Shown: one piece after another, positions 42,960 to 51,562 of the stretch
Layout of the letters: every line of letters begins with the position of its first letter
How positions within the stretch are numbered: the first letter of the stretch is position 1
DNA from: DAMBHY01 sp032068765
GTDB taxonomy: Bacteria > Bacteroidota > Bacteroidia > Bacteroidales > Dysgonomonadaceae
Direction: 5' to 3'
Assembly: GCA_032068765.1 (NCBI GenBank)
Contig: DAMBHY010000007.1
Span: 45,681-109,680 of the forward strand
DNA length: 64,000 bases
Position numbers and translations under genes: made by a program
Notes under the pieces: model-generated
Database searches by the model: none
What the model was told of the DNA's origin: nothing
What the model saw: only the letters and a program-made list of their open reading frames with translations

Positions 42960-43333
42960 TTCTTGTCTACTGTTGCTGAACAAACATCTTTTTTGTATAC
43001 CCACCGAATCGCATCATTTGGTTTTACTATCATAAGATACGCCAGTTTGCCTGTTTGTTCGTCATTAACCGTGTAATACCACGCCTTTTGTCCGCGAACA
43101 TTTGCTACTTTGTTGATGGTGGTGACAAATACATAATCTTTTACGGGATAGGTGGAAATGGTAGCGCATTTTTGCAATGCTGTCATCACGGTCATTCCTT
43201 CGGACCAATCAACTTGATGCGTTTCAGTTTTTTTCTCTTTCCCGTAGTCTAAAGTAACTGTTACTTTTTGTTGGGAAAAGATGTTTACTGAAAAGATGAT
43301 TAACGCGAATATGGATAAGATAAGCTTTTTCAT
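42956..43333 (-). CDS. Secreted DUF4430-domain protein (transcobalamin-like fold)
   Basis: 125 residues: a Sec signal peptide (about 1-20, IFSVNIFSQ) and one DUF4430 domain, the small beta-grasp-like fold that also forms the C-terminal B12-binding domain of transcobalamin and intrinsic factor. Visible family features: VTLDYGKEKKTE, EGMTVMTALQKCATI, and the GQKAWYYTVNDEQTGKLAYL segment with WYY and NDE that in the family surround the ligand. There is no lipobox, so it is predicted periplasmic or soluble. Between btuG and cobU, it is a good candidate for a corrinoid-binding protein (inference). Confidence 0.75.
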   Translation of the reverse strand: MKKLILSIFALIIFSVNIFSQQKVTVTLDYGKEKKTETHQVDWSEGMTVMTALQKCATISTYPVKDYVFVTTINKVANVRGQKAWYYTVNDEQTGKLAYLMIVKPNDAIRWVYKKDVCSATVDKK

Positions 43334-43343
43334 TATCTGCTAA

Positions 43344-44426
43344 TTACTTCATTAAGAAAACTGTTTTGCAAGGATTTACTCCTACGCCAAACGAATATTT
43401 TAATGTTCCATCATTACCGAAACAGTACATTTTTCCATTATTAACATAATCGGTATCACCTACATAAATATCTTTTGTAACCGGATTTACATCAATACAA
43501 TATGGTGTAAGCTCTAAATCACTTTTAAGGATATTATTTGTAATAATTTCATTTGTTTTACAATCATATACGATAACTCTCTTATTAGTAGCTTGCCAGT
43601 TTTGATCGTATTCAAAAGTGTAAATATATGCTTTATTGTCTACAATATCCATGCCTTTTGCATCATTTATATTGATATCAGTAACTGTTTTTAAATCACT
43701 GCTGATGCGTTGGAATTTTCCAGGTATATCATTATAATTACCATTTGAGATTACAAAGATATTACCATTGTTATCAGCTTTTACAGTTTGAGGATTTAAA
43801 TTTACTGTAACTTTTGAAACTTCTTCAAATTTTGCTAAGTCAATTACCGAAACTGTTTTATCTCTTCCTGGAGTCATACCTCCTGTATTAGCAACGAATA
43901 GTTTATTATCTGAAATTACGCTTCCATCAGGATTAGCACCAACTTTGACTGTTTTTGTTATATTGAAGTTTATTGTATCCATAGATGCTACATAACCATC
44001 GTAAAGGACGATGTAGATTTTTCCGTTCGCGGCTGTGATGGAGCGAGGCGCACGTGGATTTCCGGCATCATCTTTTAATTTAATGGTTTTTATACTTTTA
44101 GCATTGTTGGCATCTAAAACTTCTATAAGTCCTGATTTATAGATGGACGCATACATTTTTGAACCGTAAATCAACATATCTTGTCCGGTGTCGCCTAGAC
44201 CTCTATTGTTAACACTGTAGAAAATGTCGGGAGAAACAGCTTTAGTATTAACATCATAATATGAAATGGATGCATTGTTCAATTGGAATTTACCTGAATT
44301 GAGAACGTATACACCTGAAGTTACTTTTACATCTTTTTCTATAACCGGGTCTTTTTCACAAGATGTAAGAGTTGAAGCACTTACGAGAATTGCCAGAACG
44401 GCATAAAACATGTTTTTTAGTTTCAT
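43344..44426 (-). CDS. btuG: BtuG-like surface cobalamin-binding lipoprotein
   Basis: 360 residues. Lipoprotein signal with Cys23 (STLTSC). The mature part is a seven-bladed beta-propeller with repeated strand patterns and NG-K-Y motifs (ANGKIYIVLYDGYVASMDT, VISDNKLFVANTGG, DNNGNIFVISNGNY, DIVDNKAYIYTFEYD, DVNPVTKDIYVGDTDY). In Bacteroides, BtuG is such a propeller lipoprotein (DUF5074) that lies over BtuB on the surface and binds B12 very tightly. It is encoded directly after btuB (8 bases), as in those systems. Confidence 0.88.
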   Translation of the reverse strand: MKLKNMFYAVLAILVSASTLTSCEKDPVIEKDVKVTSGVYVLNSGKFQLNNASISYYDVNTKAVSPDIFYSVNNRGLGDTGQDMLIYGSKMYASIYKSGLIEVLDANNAKSIKTIKLKDDAGNPRAPRSITAANGKIYIVLYDGYVASMDTINFNITKTVKVGANPDGSVISDNKLFVANTGGMTPGRDKTVSVIDLAKFEEVSKVTVNLNPQTVKADNNGNIFVISNGNYNDIPGKFQRISSDLKTVTDININDAKGMDIVDNKAYIYTFEYDQNWQATNKRVIVYDCKTNEIITNNILKSDLELTPYCIDVNPVTKDIYVGDTDYVNNGKMYCFGNDGTLKYSFGVGVNPCKTVFLMK

Positions 44427-44433
44427 AATGTCT

Positions 44434-46470
44434 TTAATTAAAATTGTATATTATTGATAATCTGTAATTTCTGCGAGGCATCGGATAAAATTTCACTATT
44501 TCATACTGGGTGTTGAATAGGTTGATAACTTCCGCTTTTATATTCAACCTTTTATATATTGTTTGTGCGTAAAGAGAATGTATTATGTACGGACTCAATC
44601 TGTTTCGAAGATCAGTCATTTGACCAATCCATCTTACACCGGAATAAGTTATGTTATAACCTGTTTCAAATAATTTGTTTGAATAAATGAGCGAGCCATT
44701 TCCAGAGTGCAGTGGCATATATGGAATTTGTTCATCAAAATTGGCACTTTCCAGAGTTTTGTCTTTCGCGTTTTGAAGGGAATAGTTTATTTTTAATGAG
44801 AAGATGTTTTCCTCGTTTGCTTTGTAATCAAATTTCGAATTTACATCCAAACCTATTATTCTAACTTTCCCTTTGTTTATCATAGTCCAGTAGAAACCAT
44901 TTTTTGGAATCATTACGATTTTGTCTTTGATATTGTTAATATAAGCATCTGTAGTAATTGCAATATTCAGATTCTCTATAAGCTCTGATTCAAAAGCTGT
45001 GACCCCGATGTTAAACATATTGGCATTTTCCGGATTTAAATTTTTATTGCCAAGTTCCTGATAGTAAAGCTCGTTAAAAGTTGGGAGTCGATATAGATTT
45101 TTGTAGAAAAAACGAATACGATATTCTTTATCTTCCAATAATTTATACGAAAAATTAATTGTCGGTGAGAGTTTTTGTTTGTTTGGAGCTGTATTTTCAG
45201 ACTCCGAACTTTCAAAAGTCTTAGTTAAAAGAATATTTGCTCCAAGATTCCATTTTTCAGTGATGTACTTGAAAGCCACATTCCCCATTGAAGTAATTCT
45301 TTTAGGATAAATAAATTGAGAATATTCAAGATTTGATTTTTTATCCAACTCATTGAACCACAAGTCAACAGCCGAAGAAATTATAAAATTATCTCTAAGA
45401 TTGTGTGCTACCGCAAATGATGTATAATATTCATTTTGAGTGTATTCATCAGAAAGCATATTGTTAGTTTCATTATACTTCAGATTTTTGTCAATATAAT
45501 GTGTGTAAGAATATTGATGACGTGCGGTGATATTGTATTGAAATTTGCGGTTCATCCTGTTTTTGTATTGAAACTGAGTAAATAGACTCTTGTCTGTCAA
45601 TCTTTCCTGCGATTTTTCATCGTTGTAATAAGTTACACTACCTGGCAATCCTCTATCAGAATAATAAAAATTTGTTTTGAATAATAACTGGGTGAGATTA
45701 TTAGGACGATGTACAAAATTGAACTCTGAGCGAGATGCCATCACATCCGAGTTATTTCGTTTTAGAACAGAAGAACTATCGTTTGAAGAAAATCCGTAAT
45801 TCTGTATAAATGAATATCTCCCGTTTGCATTTGTGAAATCTGAAGAAAGCGTGAATCCACTTTTTTCACTAATATTTTTCAGGATAATAAATCCTGGGTT
45901 TATCAAACCAAAAGAACCGACTTTTAAATAAGCTTTTCCATATAATATTTTGCCCGAATTTTCTTTAGGCAGTAAGGTTGAAATATTCAGCAGGTTTCCA
46001 TTTGAAAAAACCCTTGCAGGCAATAAAAAATCTGTAGGTTGTGCATTGGAAAGAGAAATATCTGCAATATTATCCAGTGGAAAACGACCTAAATCTATAT
46101 ATCCGCTTTGGATATTGCTAATCATTACGCCGTCGTAACTTACGCTTGTATAATTTGCATCCATTCCTCGGACGGAAATAGTTTTCAATCCGCCAATTCC
46201 GCCATAGTCTTTAAGGGTTACGCCGGAAAATGTATTGGCAACATCCGCAACATTGCTTGCGTTTAATTTCAGAATTTCACTTTGAGTGACAGTCTGAATA
46301 GGTAGTACCGAACGGATTTCTTTGTTTCTACGACCGTTCACTTCTACTTCTTGTAGTCTATAACTCTTGATTGAATCTTTTGGATAAATTTGAGAAAATA
46401 AGGGCGATAATCCGCTCAATAGTAAACATACATTAGTTAGAATTGAAAAAATAAGATTACGATTTTTCAC
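44434..46470 (-). CDS. btuB: TonB-dependent outer membrane cobalamin receptor
   Basis: 678 residues. A signal peptide (about 1-26) is followed by a TonB-box region (KSYRLQEVEVNGRRNK), the plug (about 45-155, with QTVTQSEILKLNASNVADVANTFSGVTL and ISVRGMDANYTSVSYDG) and a 22-strand barrel rich in aromatic residues ending in YRLSIIYNFN. It carries no N-terminal carboxypeptidase-like extension, unlike SusC. Substrate is assigned from the cobalamin riboswitch in its leader and from btuG downstream. First gene after the riboswitch. Confidence 0.9.
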   Translation of the reverse strand: MKNRNLIFSILTNVCLLLSGLSPLFSQIYPKDSIKSYRLQEVEVNGRRNKEIRSVLPIQTVTQSEILKLNASNVADVANTFSGVTLKDYGGIGGLKTISVRGMDANYTSVSYDGVMISNIQSGYIDLGRFPLDNIADISLSNAQPTDFLLPARVFSNGNLLNISTLLPKENSGKILYGKAYLKVGSFGLINPGFIILKNISEKSGFTLSSDFTNANGRYSFIQNYGFSSNDSSSVLKRNNSDVMASRSEFNFVHRPNNLTQLLFKTNFYYSDRGLPGSVTYYNDEKSQERLTDKSLFTQFQYKNRMNRKFQYNITARHQYSYTHYIDKNLKYNETNNMLSDEYTQNEYYTSFAVAHNLRDNFIISSAVDLWFNELDKKSNLEYSQFIYPKRITSMGNVAFKYITEKWNLGANILLTKTFESSESENTAPNKQKLSPTINFSYKLLEDKEYRIRFFYKNLYRLPTFNELYYQELGNKNLNPENANMFNIGVTAFESELIENLNIAITTDAYINNIKDKIVMIPKNGFYWTMINKGKVRIIGLDVNSKFDYKANEENIFSLKINYSLQNAKDKTLESANFDEQIPYMPLHSGNGSLIYSNKLFETGYNITYSGVRWIGQMTDLRNRLSPYIIHSLYAQTIYKRLNIKAEVINLFNTQYEIVKFYPMPRRNYRLSIIYNFN

Positions 46471-46584
46471 TTTGAAAATATTTGTAATTATTAGTTACAA
46501 TCAAAATACTTTCAATGTGATATGGGCAAAATAAAGTGGTAAATTGTCACTTCATGCTTTTATCCCCGAAAGCATTATGATAGT

Positions 46585-46763
46585 TTGCTTTGGGAGACAG
46601 GTCTTCCGGCTTGTTCCGGTTTTCTGAAGCCTTCCCATTTTGTGGAGCAAAACAGTGACTTTTGTAATTCAGAAAACTTTGTAGGGAACATACGGCTGCG
46701 GGTACAGCTTTGGATTCTTCGCTTGTTTAGGCGCGTTACCAAATTCCATGATGTCTGAAAGCG
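46585..46763 (-). ncRNA. Cobalamin riboswitch in the btuB leader
   Basis: The minus strand holds the B12-box AGCCGGAAGACCTG (46611-46598), the upstream core GTCACTG and GGGAAGGC elements (46656-46650 and 46636-46629) and the pseudoknot-like TACCCGCAGCCGTATG region (46703-46688). Order and spacing fit the cobalamin (AdoCbl) riboswitch family. It ends about 115 bases before the btuB start codon, leaving room for an expression platform. A -7 box TACCTTTG (46775-46768) sits at its 5' edge. Confidence 0.9.
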
Positions 46764-46767
46764 ACTG

Positions 46768-46775
46768 CAAAGGTA
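46768..46775 (-). promoter_or_regulatory. -7 box for the riboswitch-controlled btuB transcript
   Basis: TACCTTTG matches TAnnTTTG and would start transcription near 46762, exactly at the 5' end of the riboswitch. No clear TTTG lies 18-20 bases upstream. Confidence 0.5.
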
Positions 46776-47066
46776 GGATTATTTTTTTAATTTGGAATTA
46801 AAAGTTAAGAATTTAAAGAATGATGATTAAGTTTTAAACATCGTGTTGTTTTGTTTAATTTTTTCATCTTTACGCAATATGGGCAAGTTTGTAGGTTGTA
46901 CGGAGTATTGAAAACGTTTATTTAACTTTTAAAAAGTTTGAAAATGATGCCATGAATGGATTTGCTGACATATTGGTTTATCGCTTTTCAATACGATACC
47001 CTAATACTGCCAGCGATTTATGTCCATATTTGAGCTTATAGTATTGTAGTCTTTTGTAATTGGATA
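46776..47066. other. Intergenic region between the phosphatase gene and the riboswitch
   Basis: AT-rich DNA with no convincing gene. On the minus strand 46978-47066 reads NYKRLQYYKLKYGHKSLAV then LGYRIEKR and a stop, which looks like the end of a protein rather than random sequence; no start or longer frame is attached, so it may be a remnant. Confidence 0.35.
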
Positions 47067-47648
47067 TTAGTTAGGTCTCTTATTATTATGCGAAACATCA
47101 TTCTTCAAGATAACATCATAAGTATCGTCCTTAACGGTTACAATAGAGACGGACGTGTTTTCCATATTCTCTATTTCGATAACTCTCTCGGGACTAATTC
47201 TATAGAAGATCGTAAAAAACGTGCGAATGGTAAAGCCGTGACTCACGATAAGGAGCGTATCATCAGGATGTTGGGTGTATATATCTGTGAGGAAGTCACT
47301 TAGGCGTAAAGCGATGGCCTCGGGTGTTTCAATTTCGTCTGAAGGCGTGAATTCATCCATTTTTTCAGGGAATATTTGTCCTTGAAAACTTCCGAAATAG
47401 CGTTCGCGAAGTCTCTTGTCAGTGTTGATTGAAAGATGTGGATGGAATTTTGCAATTTCTTTGGTAGTATCCAATGCGCGCCTTAAATCGCTTGAGTAGA
47501 TTGCGTCAAACTTTTCGTTCTTCAGTCTTTCTGCAACTTTCTTCGCCTGTGAGATTCCTTCGTCATTCAATTTGCCGTGCGTCTGGCCCTGACAAATACG
47601 CAGGATATTAGCTTCCGTTTCGCCGTGGCGTACTATAATGATTTTCAT
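47067..47648 (-). CDS. Histidine phosphatase family protein (second CobC-like)
   Basis: 193 residues with the canonical VRHGETEANILRICQGQTHGKLNDEG motif, YSSDLRRALDTTKEIA, RLRERYFGSFQG and LLIVSHGFTIRTF: an intact phosphoglycerate-mutase-type phosphatase. It overlaps btuD by 4 bases, so it is part of the B12 uptake operon and may be a second alpha-ribazole phosphatase; the RHGE motif and the FGSFQG variant also fit a general phosphatase. A separate CobC lies at 38863-39387. Confidence 0.8.
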   Translation of the reverse strand: MKIIIVRHGETEANILRICQGQTHGKLNDEGISQAKKVAERLKNEKFDAIYSSDLRRALDTTKEIAKFHPHLSINTDKRLRERYFGSFQGQIFPEKMDEFTPSDEIETPEAIALRLSDFLTDIYTQHPDDTLLIVSHGFTIRTFFTIFYRISPERVIEIENMENTSVSIVTVKDDTYDVILKNDVSHNNKRPN

Positions 47649-48454
47649 TGCTTGCGAAGCTTTTCTAATTGTCTTTCAGACACAGGAAAAACAACTGGTT
47701 TTCCTGACGCAGGATTGGTATTTACTATCACCACTGTATCGTATACTGATTCGATATTCTCGTAAGTAAGCACTTCTTCGGGTGTACCTTTCTGATAAAT
47801 GCTTCCTTTTTTCATCATCACCAGATAATCGCAATATTCCGCCGCCATACTCAAATCGTGGATAATCATGATTACCGAGAGTTGTAGTTCTTGATTTAAT
47901 CGTTGGATTAAATTCATAAAACGTACCTGATGCGTAATATCAAGATGTGACGTGGGTTCATCCAGCAGCAGAATTTTAGGTTTTTGTGTCAATGCCGAAG
48001 CCATATTTACCATCTGCTGTTCGCCGCCGCTTAGCTCGTTCATCATTTTGTCTTTCAGATGAAGGGTGTTGGTGAGCTTCATGTAATGATGCGCGATTGC
48101 CATATCTTCTTCGGTATCGAAAAACTGAAACGATGCGCGATAGGGTAGTCGACCCATTAAAACATATTGTTGCACAGTGATTTGTGGGACTTCTGTAAAT
48201 TGCGTGACGATTGCCAGCTTTTGTGCTTTCTCGCGAAGTGAATATGCATTGATGTTTTTTCCGTCTATAATGATTCCTCCTTCTAACAAAGGAATATCGC
48301 GCGAAATTCCCCGAAAGAGCGTCGTTTTTCCCGAACCATTGGGTCCGATTATTCCCATGAAAGTTCCTTTCTGAAGGGTAAACGATATATCGTGAATTTT
48401 AAATCCACTTTTGTAACCGCACGATACATTATTTAATTCGAGAATGGAAGTCAT
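47645..48454 (-). CDS. btuD: Cobalamin/iron-type ABC transporter ATPase
   Basis: 269-residue ATPase of the FecE/BtuD type. Walker A GPNGSGKTTLFRG near residue 36, Q-loop VTQFTEVP near 84, signature LSGGEQQMVNMASAL near 137 and Walker B ILLLDEPTSHLD near 160, then the switch His in VIMIIHDLSMAAEY. Overlaps btuC by one base and the phosphatase gene by 4. Substrate assigned as corrinoid from neighbours (btuF, cobO); the family itself does not distinguish it from siderophore transport. Confidence 0.88.
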   Translation of the reverse strand: MTSILELNNVSCGYKSGFKIHDISFTLQKGTFMGIIGPNGSGKTTLFRGISRDIPLLEGGIIIDGKNINAYSLREKAQKLAIVTQFTEVPQITVQQYVLMGRLPYRASFQFFDTEEDMAIAHHYMKLTNTLHLKDKMMNELSGGEQQMVNMASALTQKPKILLLDEPTSHLDITHQVRFMNLIQRLNQELQLSVIMIIHDLSMAAEYCDYLVMMKKGSIYQKGTPEEVLTYENIESVYDTVVIVNTNPASGKPVVFPVSERQLEKLRKQ

Positions 48455-49464
48455 CAGGATTGGATTTTGGAAATTTTGGATGATTTACTAAGAAGGAAAA
48501 TGAATACAATTCCGCCGAATATTCCTGTTATAACTCCGATGGGAAGTTCGTTTGGCTGAATAATGACGCGTGAGAGGATATCGCATAATATTAAGAAAAT
48601 GCCGCCACTCAAGAATGACAAAATTAGCAAAATACGATAATCAGAACCCACTACCAGCCGCACAATGTGAGGTATAACCAGTCCCACAAACCCAATGATG
48701 CCGCCCACTGCAATACAAGTGCCGGTGAGTAGAGATGTGATAATGAATAGGATGCGAATAGTCGTATTGGTGTCGATGCCGAGATGGCGCGCCTTGTCTT
48801 CACCCAAACGCAAAGCGTTAAGTGGTGTCACGAAAATATATGATGATATTAAGGATAGGATGGCAACAACAATGACAGTATATATCATCACTGAATTGGA
48901 TTCATTGAGAGAACCCATTGTCCAGAAAACGATTCCGTGAATATTTTCCACCGCGGTGATAGACATCAGAAACATCATAATAGAAGATGATATAAAACTA
49001 ATCATTACTCCTATGAGCAACATTCTATTAACTTGTATTGCTCCTCTTCGCAGGCTAAGGGTATAAACCAGAAAAATAGTAGCAAAAGCACCGATAAAAC
49101 CAGCAATTGGCAGCACGAGAAAACTTACAAGATGAAGTCCAGAGATAATTGCGAATGTGACCCCGAGCGATGCACCCCCGGAAATTCCTAAAGTATATGG
49201 TTCTACAAGGGGATTTCGGTAAATTCCTTGCAGGATAGTTCCCGCCAGACTCAGCCCGCCACCAATGGCGAAGCCTAAAAGGGTGCGGGGAAAGCGAATG
49301 AACGACATTACACCATATTCCATGCTATCTTTGTCGCGGAGGACACTGAAAATTCGGGGAAAAGGAATATTTATCTCACCGACGCTTAGCGAAAGCAGCA
49401 TGACTCCTACTAAAAGTATCAGAAGTATCAAAATGTATAACGTCCAAAGCGATTGTTTTTTCAT
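48454..49464 (-). CDS. btuC: Cobalamin/iron-type ABC transporter permease
   Basis: 336-residue FecCD-family permease with about ten membrane helices. Family motifs: GGGLSLAGTILQGIYRNPLVEPYTLGISGGASLG near residue 67 and GFVGLVIPHIVRLVVGSDYR near 250, with the ATPase-coupling loop EDKARHLGIDT between. Forms the inner-membrane channel with BtuD; BtuF delivers the substrate. Confidence 0.9.
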   Translation of the reverse strand: MKKQSLWTLYILILLILLVGVMLLSLSVGEINIPFPRIFSVLRDKDSMEYGVMSFIRFPRTLLGFAIGGGLSLAGTILQGIYRNPLVEPYTLGISGGASLGVTFAIISGLHLVSFLVLPIAGFIGAFATIFLVYTLSLRRGAIQVNRMLLIGVMISFISSSIMMFLMSITAVENIHGIVFWTMGSLNESNSVMIYTVIVVAILSLISSYIFVTPLNALRLGEDKARHLGIDTNTTIRILFIITSLLTGTCIAVGGIIGFVGLVIPHIVRLVVGSDYRILLILSFLSGGIFLILCDILSRVIIQPNELPIGVITGIFGGIVFIFLLSKSSKISKIQS

Positions 49465-49468
49465 TATG

Positions 49469-49999
49469 CTAAAATTCTATGCCTGCACGGCTCATAACGC
49501 CGTTATCATAAGGATGTTTTAGTTTTTTGCAAAAGGTAACGTAGTCTGCCAGCTGAATAACATTTTCTGTAGCACTTCTGCCTGTAAGTATCAATTCCAA
49601 ATTTTTTGGTTTCTGTTTGATAAAGTCAAGGAGAATGCTTTCATCAAGATAGCTATCGCGGATGGATATCAAAATTTCATCCATTATTAATATATTGTAG
49701 TTTTCTTCTTTCAATAGTCGAGTAAGAAATTCAATTGCGGCAGGCACTTGTTTTTTTATTTCATTTTCGTCGATAGACTTATCCAGATGCGGGTGTCCTT
49801 TAGCAAAATTATAAACAGTTGCTCCGAGTTTTCGCAGACTGTCCATTTCGGTATAGCCGTATTTCTCTGGTTCTTTGTGAAACGAGCAATAGCATACTTT
49901 CAATCCGCTGCCAAGTGCGCGTGTAGCCAATCCTAAAGCCGAAGTTGTTTTTCCTTTGCCATCTCCGGTGTATACATGTATCAATCCCAATTCGTCCAT
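49469..49999 (-). CDS. cobO: Cob(I)alamin adenosyltransferase, CobO/BtuR type
   Basis: Attaches the 5'-deoxyadenosyl group to reduced corrinoids. 176 residues with the unusual P-loop VYTGDGKGKTTSALGLATRALG near residues 9-29, CYCSFHKEP, LIMDEILISI near 103 and LILTGRSATENVIQLADYVT near 135, all typical of CobA/BtuR/CobO. Lies between btuF and btuC in the transport operon, so imported corrinoid is adenosylated on entry. Confidence 0.93.
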   Translation of the reverse strand: MDELGLIHVYTGDGKGKTTSALGLATRALGSGLKVCYCSFHKEPEKYGYTEMDSLRKLGATVYNFAKGHPHLDKSIDENEIKKQVPAAIEFLTRLLKEENYNILIMDEILISIRDSYLDESILLDFIKQKPKNLELILTGRSATENVIQLADYVTFCKKLKHPYDNGVMSRAGIEF

Positions 50000-50000
50000 A

Positions 50001-50819
50001 TTATTTGTTTTTTAGAATAAAATTTCCCAATTTTTCCACGGTTTCGGCAAATGTTACAGGTGTTGGCTGGCAGGCAATATCCGAACTGATAATGAATATA
50101 TTATTCTTTTTTGCAGCTTCCAATTGTGGATATTTTTTCCAGGTTGCCATCTCTTCATCGCCAATTATTCCCATCGTGGCAATAAAAATGTATTTCGGAT
50201 TTTTTCCTAGCACGAATTCTCTTCCTAATGTACCTTTGGTTAGTCCTGAAGCAATGTTGTGTCCCTTTAAAATGGTGATGTAGTCATTCAGAAATGTATG
50301 GTCAAGAACGGTAAAAATCGGGTCTGCTCCAATCTGGAAAAAAATTTTGGGTTTGGTATTCCATTTTATTTTATTTGAAATTGTTCGTATCTTATCGATG
50401 CATTCGCGAACGATTTTTATGGATTCATTTTTCTTATTAACCTTGGTCCCTAAATCGATAAATTGAGCGCAAATGTCAGCGAAACTCTTTGGAGAATTAT
50501 AAATTTTAACGTCAATTCCCAACTTTTCCAATGTCGCTATATCCCGAGGATTGGTTAATCCTGAACCGATTACCAAATCGGGATGCAGACTTATAATTTT
50601 TTCAATATTGGGTTTTACTGCTGATGAAACAATTTCTTTGTTATCTCCTTTCGCGGCTAAGCAATAGCTGGTGCAACCAACTAGTTTATCTTGTGCATTA
50701 AGGAAGTATAAACTTTGTGTAACAGACGGTGCAAGTGAGATTATCCTTTTATAATCTTTTGAATATATGCCGGTTACAGCAAGTAATAATAAGAAGAATG
50801 TGAGTGACGTTTTTTTCAT
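50001..50819 (-). CDS. btuF: Periplasmic corrinoid-binding protein
   Basis: 272 residues: a Sec signal peptide (about 1-20) followed by a class III periplasmic binding fold (KRIISLAPSVTQSLYFLNAQDKLVGCTSYC at the start, PDLVIGSGLTNPRDIATLEKLGI, a long connecting helix, and CQPTPVTFAETVEKLGNFI at the end). The first lines match BtuF, with ISLAPSVTE-like motif and a Tyr/Cys segment. Lies between the DUF71 gene (4-base overlap) and cobO. Confidence 0.88.
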   Translation of the reverse strand: MKKTSLTFFLLLLAVTGIYSKDYKRIISLAPSVTQSLYFLNAQDKLVGCTSYCLAAKGDNKEIVSSAVKPNIEKIISLHPDLVIGSGLTNPRDIATLEKLGIDVKIYNSPKSFADICAQFIDLGTKVNKKNESIKIVRECIDKIRTISNKIKWNTKPKIFFQIGADPIFTVLDHTFLNDYITILKGHNIASGLTKGTLGREFVLGKNPKYIFIATMGIIGDEEMATWKKYPQLEAAKKNNIFIISSDIACQPTPVTFAETVEKLGNFILKNK

Positions 50820-51463
50820 AATATCTCTATATAACTATTTTTGTTGTCAGTAGTAATTTCCCCAAGTGTATATGTGACAGGTTTTTTGAATAACGGACCA
50901 TCAATCACGAACGAATGATATTCGCCTTTTTCTGCGCAAAGGTCTATATTTTCTTTTTCTGATAATTGATTGATTAATTCGTAATCAATAACTTTTCCCA
51001 AATATTTTTCTTCCAATTTTCTATTATCAATGGCTACAATGATGCTTTTAAAACCATTTTCAATAAAATCTTGAATCAAAGAGTTAGTATCGTATCCCCA
51101 TAACGGGAAAACAGCTTCGATTTCCATATCCTTGCATACCCGTTCAATCCATTGGCGGTGTTCTTGCAAGTAAATATCGCCAAAAACTCCGGCTGTAATG
51201 CCTTCTGTCTTTAATGTTTCAATAGCCTTTCTGAAATTCATTTCATAATCGGAGCGTGAAGTGGGATATTGTAACAAAGGGAGATTAATCGATTCTGCTT
51301 GTCTTCTGATGAGTTCATTTTTAATACCGTGAGACCGAGAGTGATCACTCTTCGCATCTGTCATATTCAGCAGCCAAACAGCCTTATTATTAGTATTTAA
51401 AAGAAATTTATGTAACGCGAATGTACAATCTTTTCCGCTGCTCCATGAAACGAATGCTTTCAT
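50816..51463 (-). CDS. COG2102/DUF71 ATP-dependent amide-forming-type protein, B12-linked
   Basis: 215 residues of the PP-loop ATPase family DUF71 (diphthine-ammonia ligase fold). The nucleotide motif is SWSSGKDCTFALHKF near residues 7-20; the conserved GVFGDIYLQEHRQWIERVC and the C-terminal GEYHSFVIDGPLF motif are both present. In eukaryotes and archaea family members make diphthamide; a bacterial branch occurs beside B12 salvage genes and has been predicted to act on corrinoid amides. Being first in the btu operon puts it in that branch. The start follows a -7 box TAACTTTG (51490-51483). Confidence 0.85.
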   Translation of the reverse strand: MKAFVSWSSGKDCTFALHKFLLNTNNKAVWLLNMTDAKSDHSRSHGIKNELIRRQAESINLPLLQYPTSRSDYEMNFRKAIETLKTEGITAGVFGDIYLQEHRQWIERVCKDMEIEAVFPLWGYDTNSLIQDFIENGFKSIIVAIDNRKLEEKYLGKVIDYELINQLSEKENIDLCAEKGEYHSFVIDGPLFKKPVTYTLGEITTDNKNSYIEIL

Positions 51464-51482
51464 TTTTTTATATTATAGGTAA

Positions 51483-51490
51483 CAAAGTTA
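51483..51490 (-). promoter_or_regulatory. -7 box of the DUF71-btuF-cobO operon
   Basis: TAACTTTG gives a start near 51477 and a leader of only about 14 bases before the ATG at 51463, too short for a riboswitch. No good -33 box is present. Confidence 0.45.
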
Positions 51491-51562
51491 CAATTAACCT
51501 GAAATAGTTAATAATTAAATGATCGAAAAAAACCTTTATTTGAAAAAGAAATCTGAGGCAGA

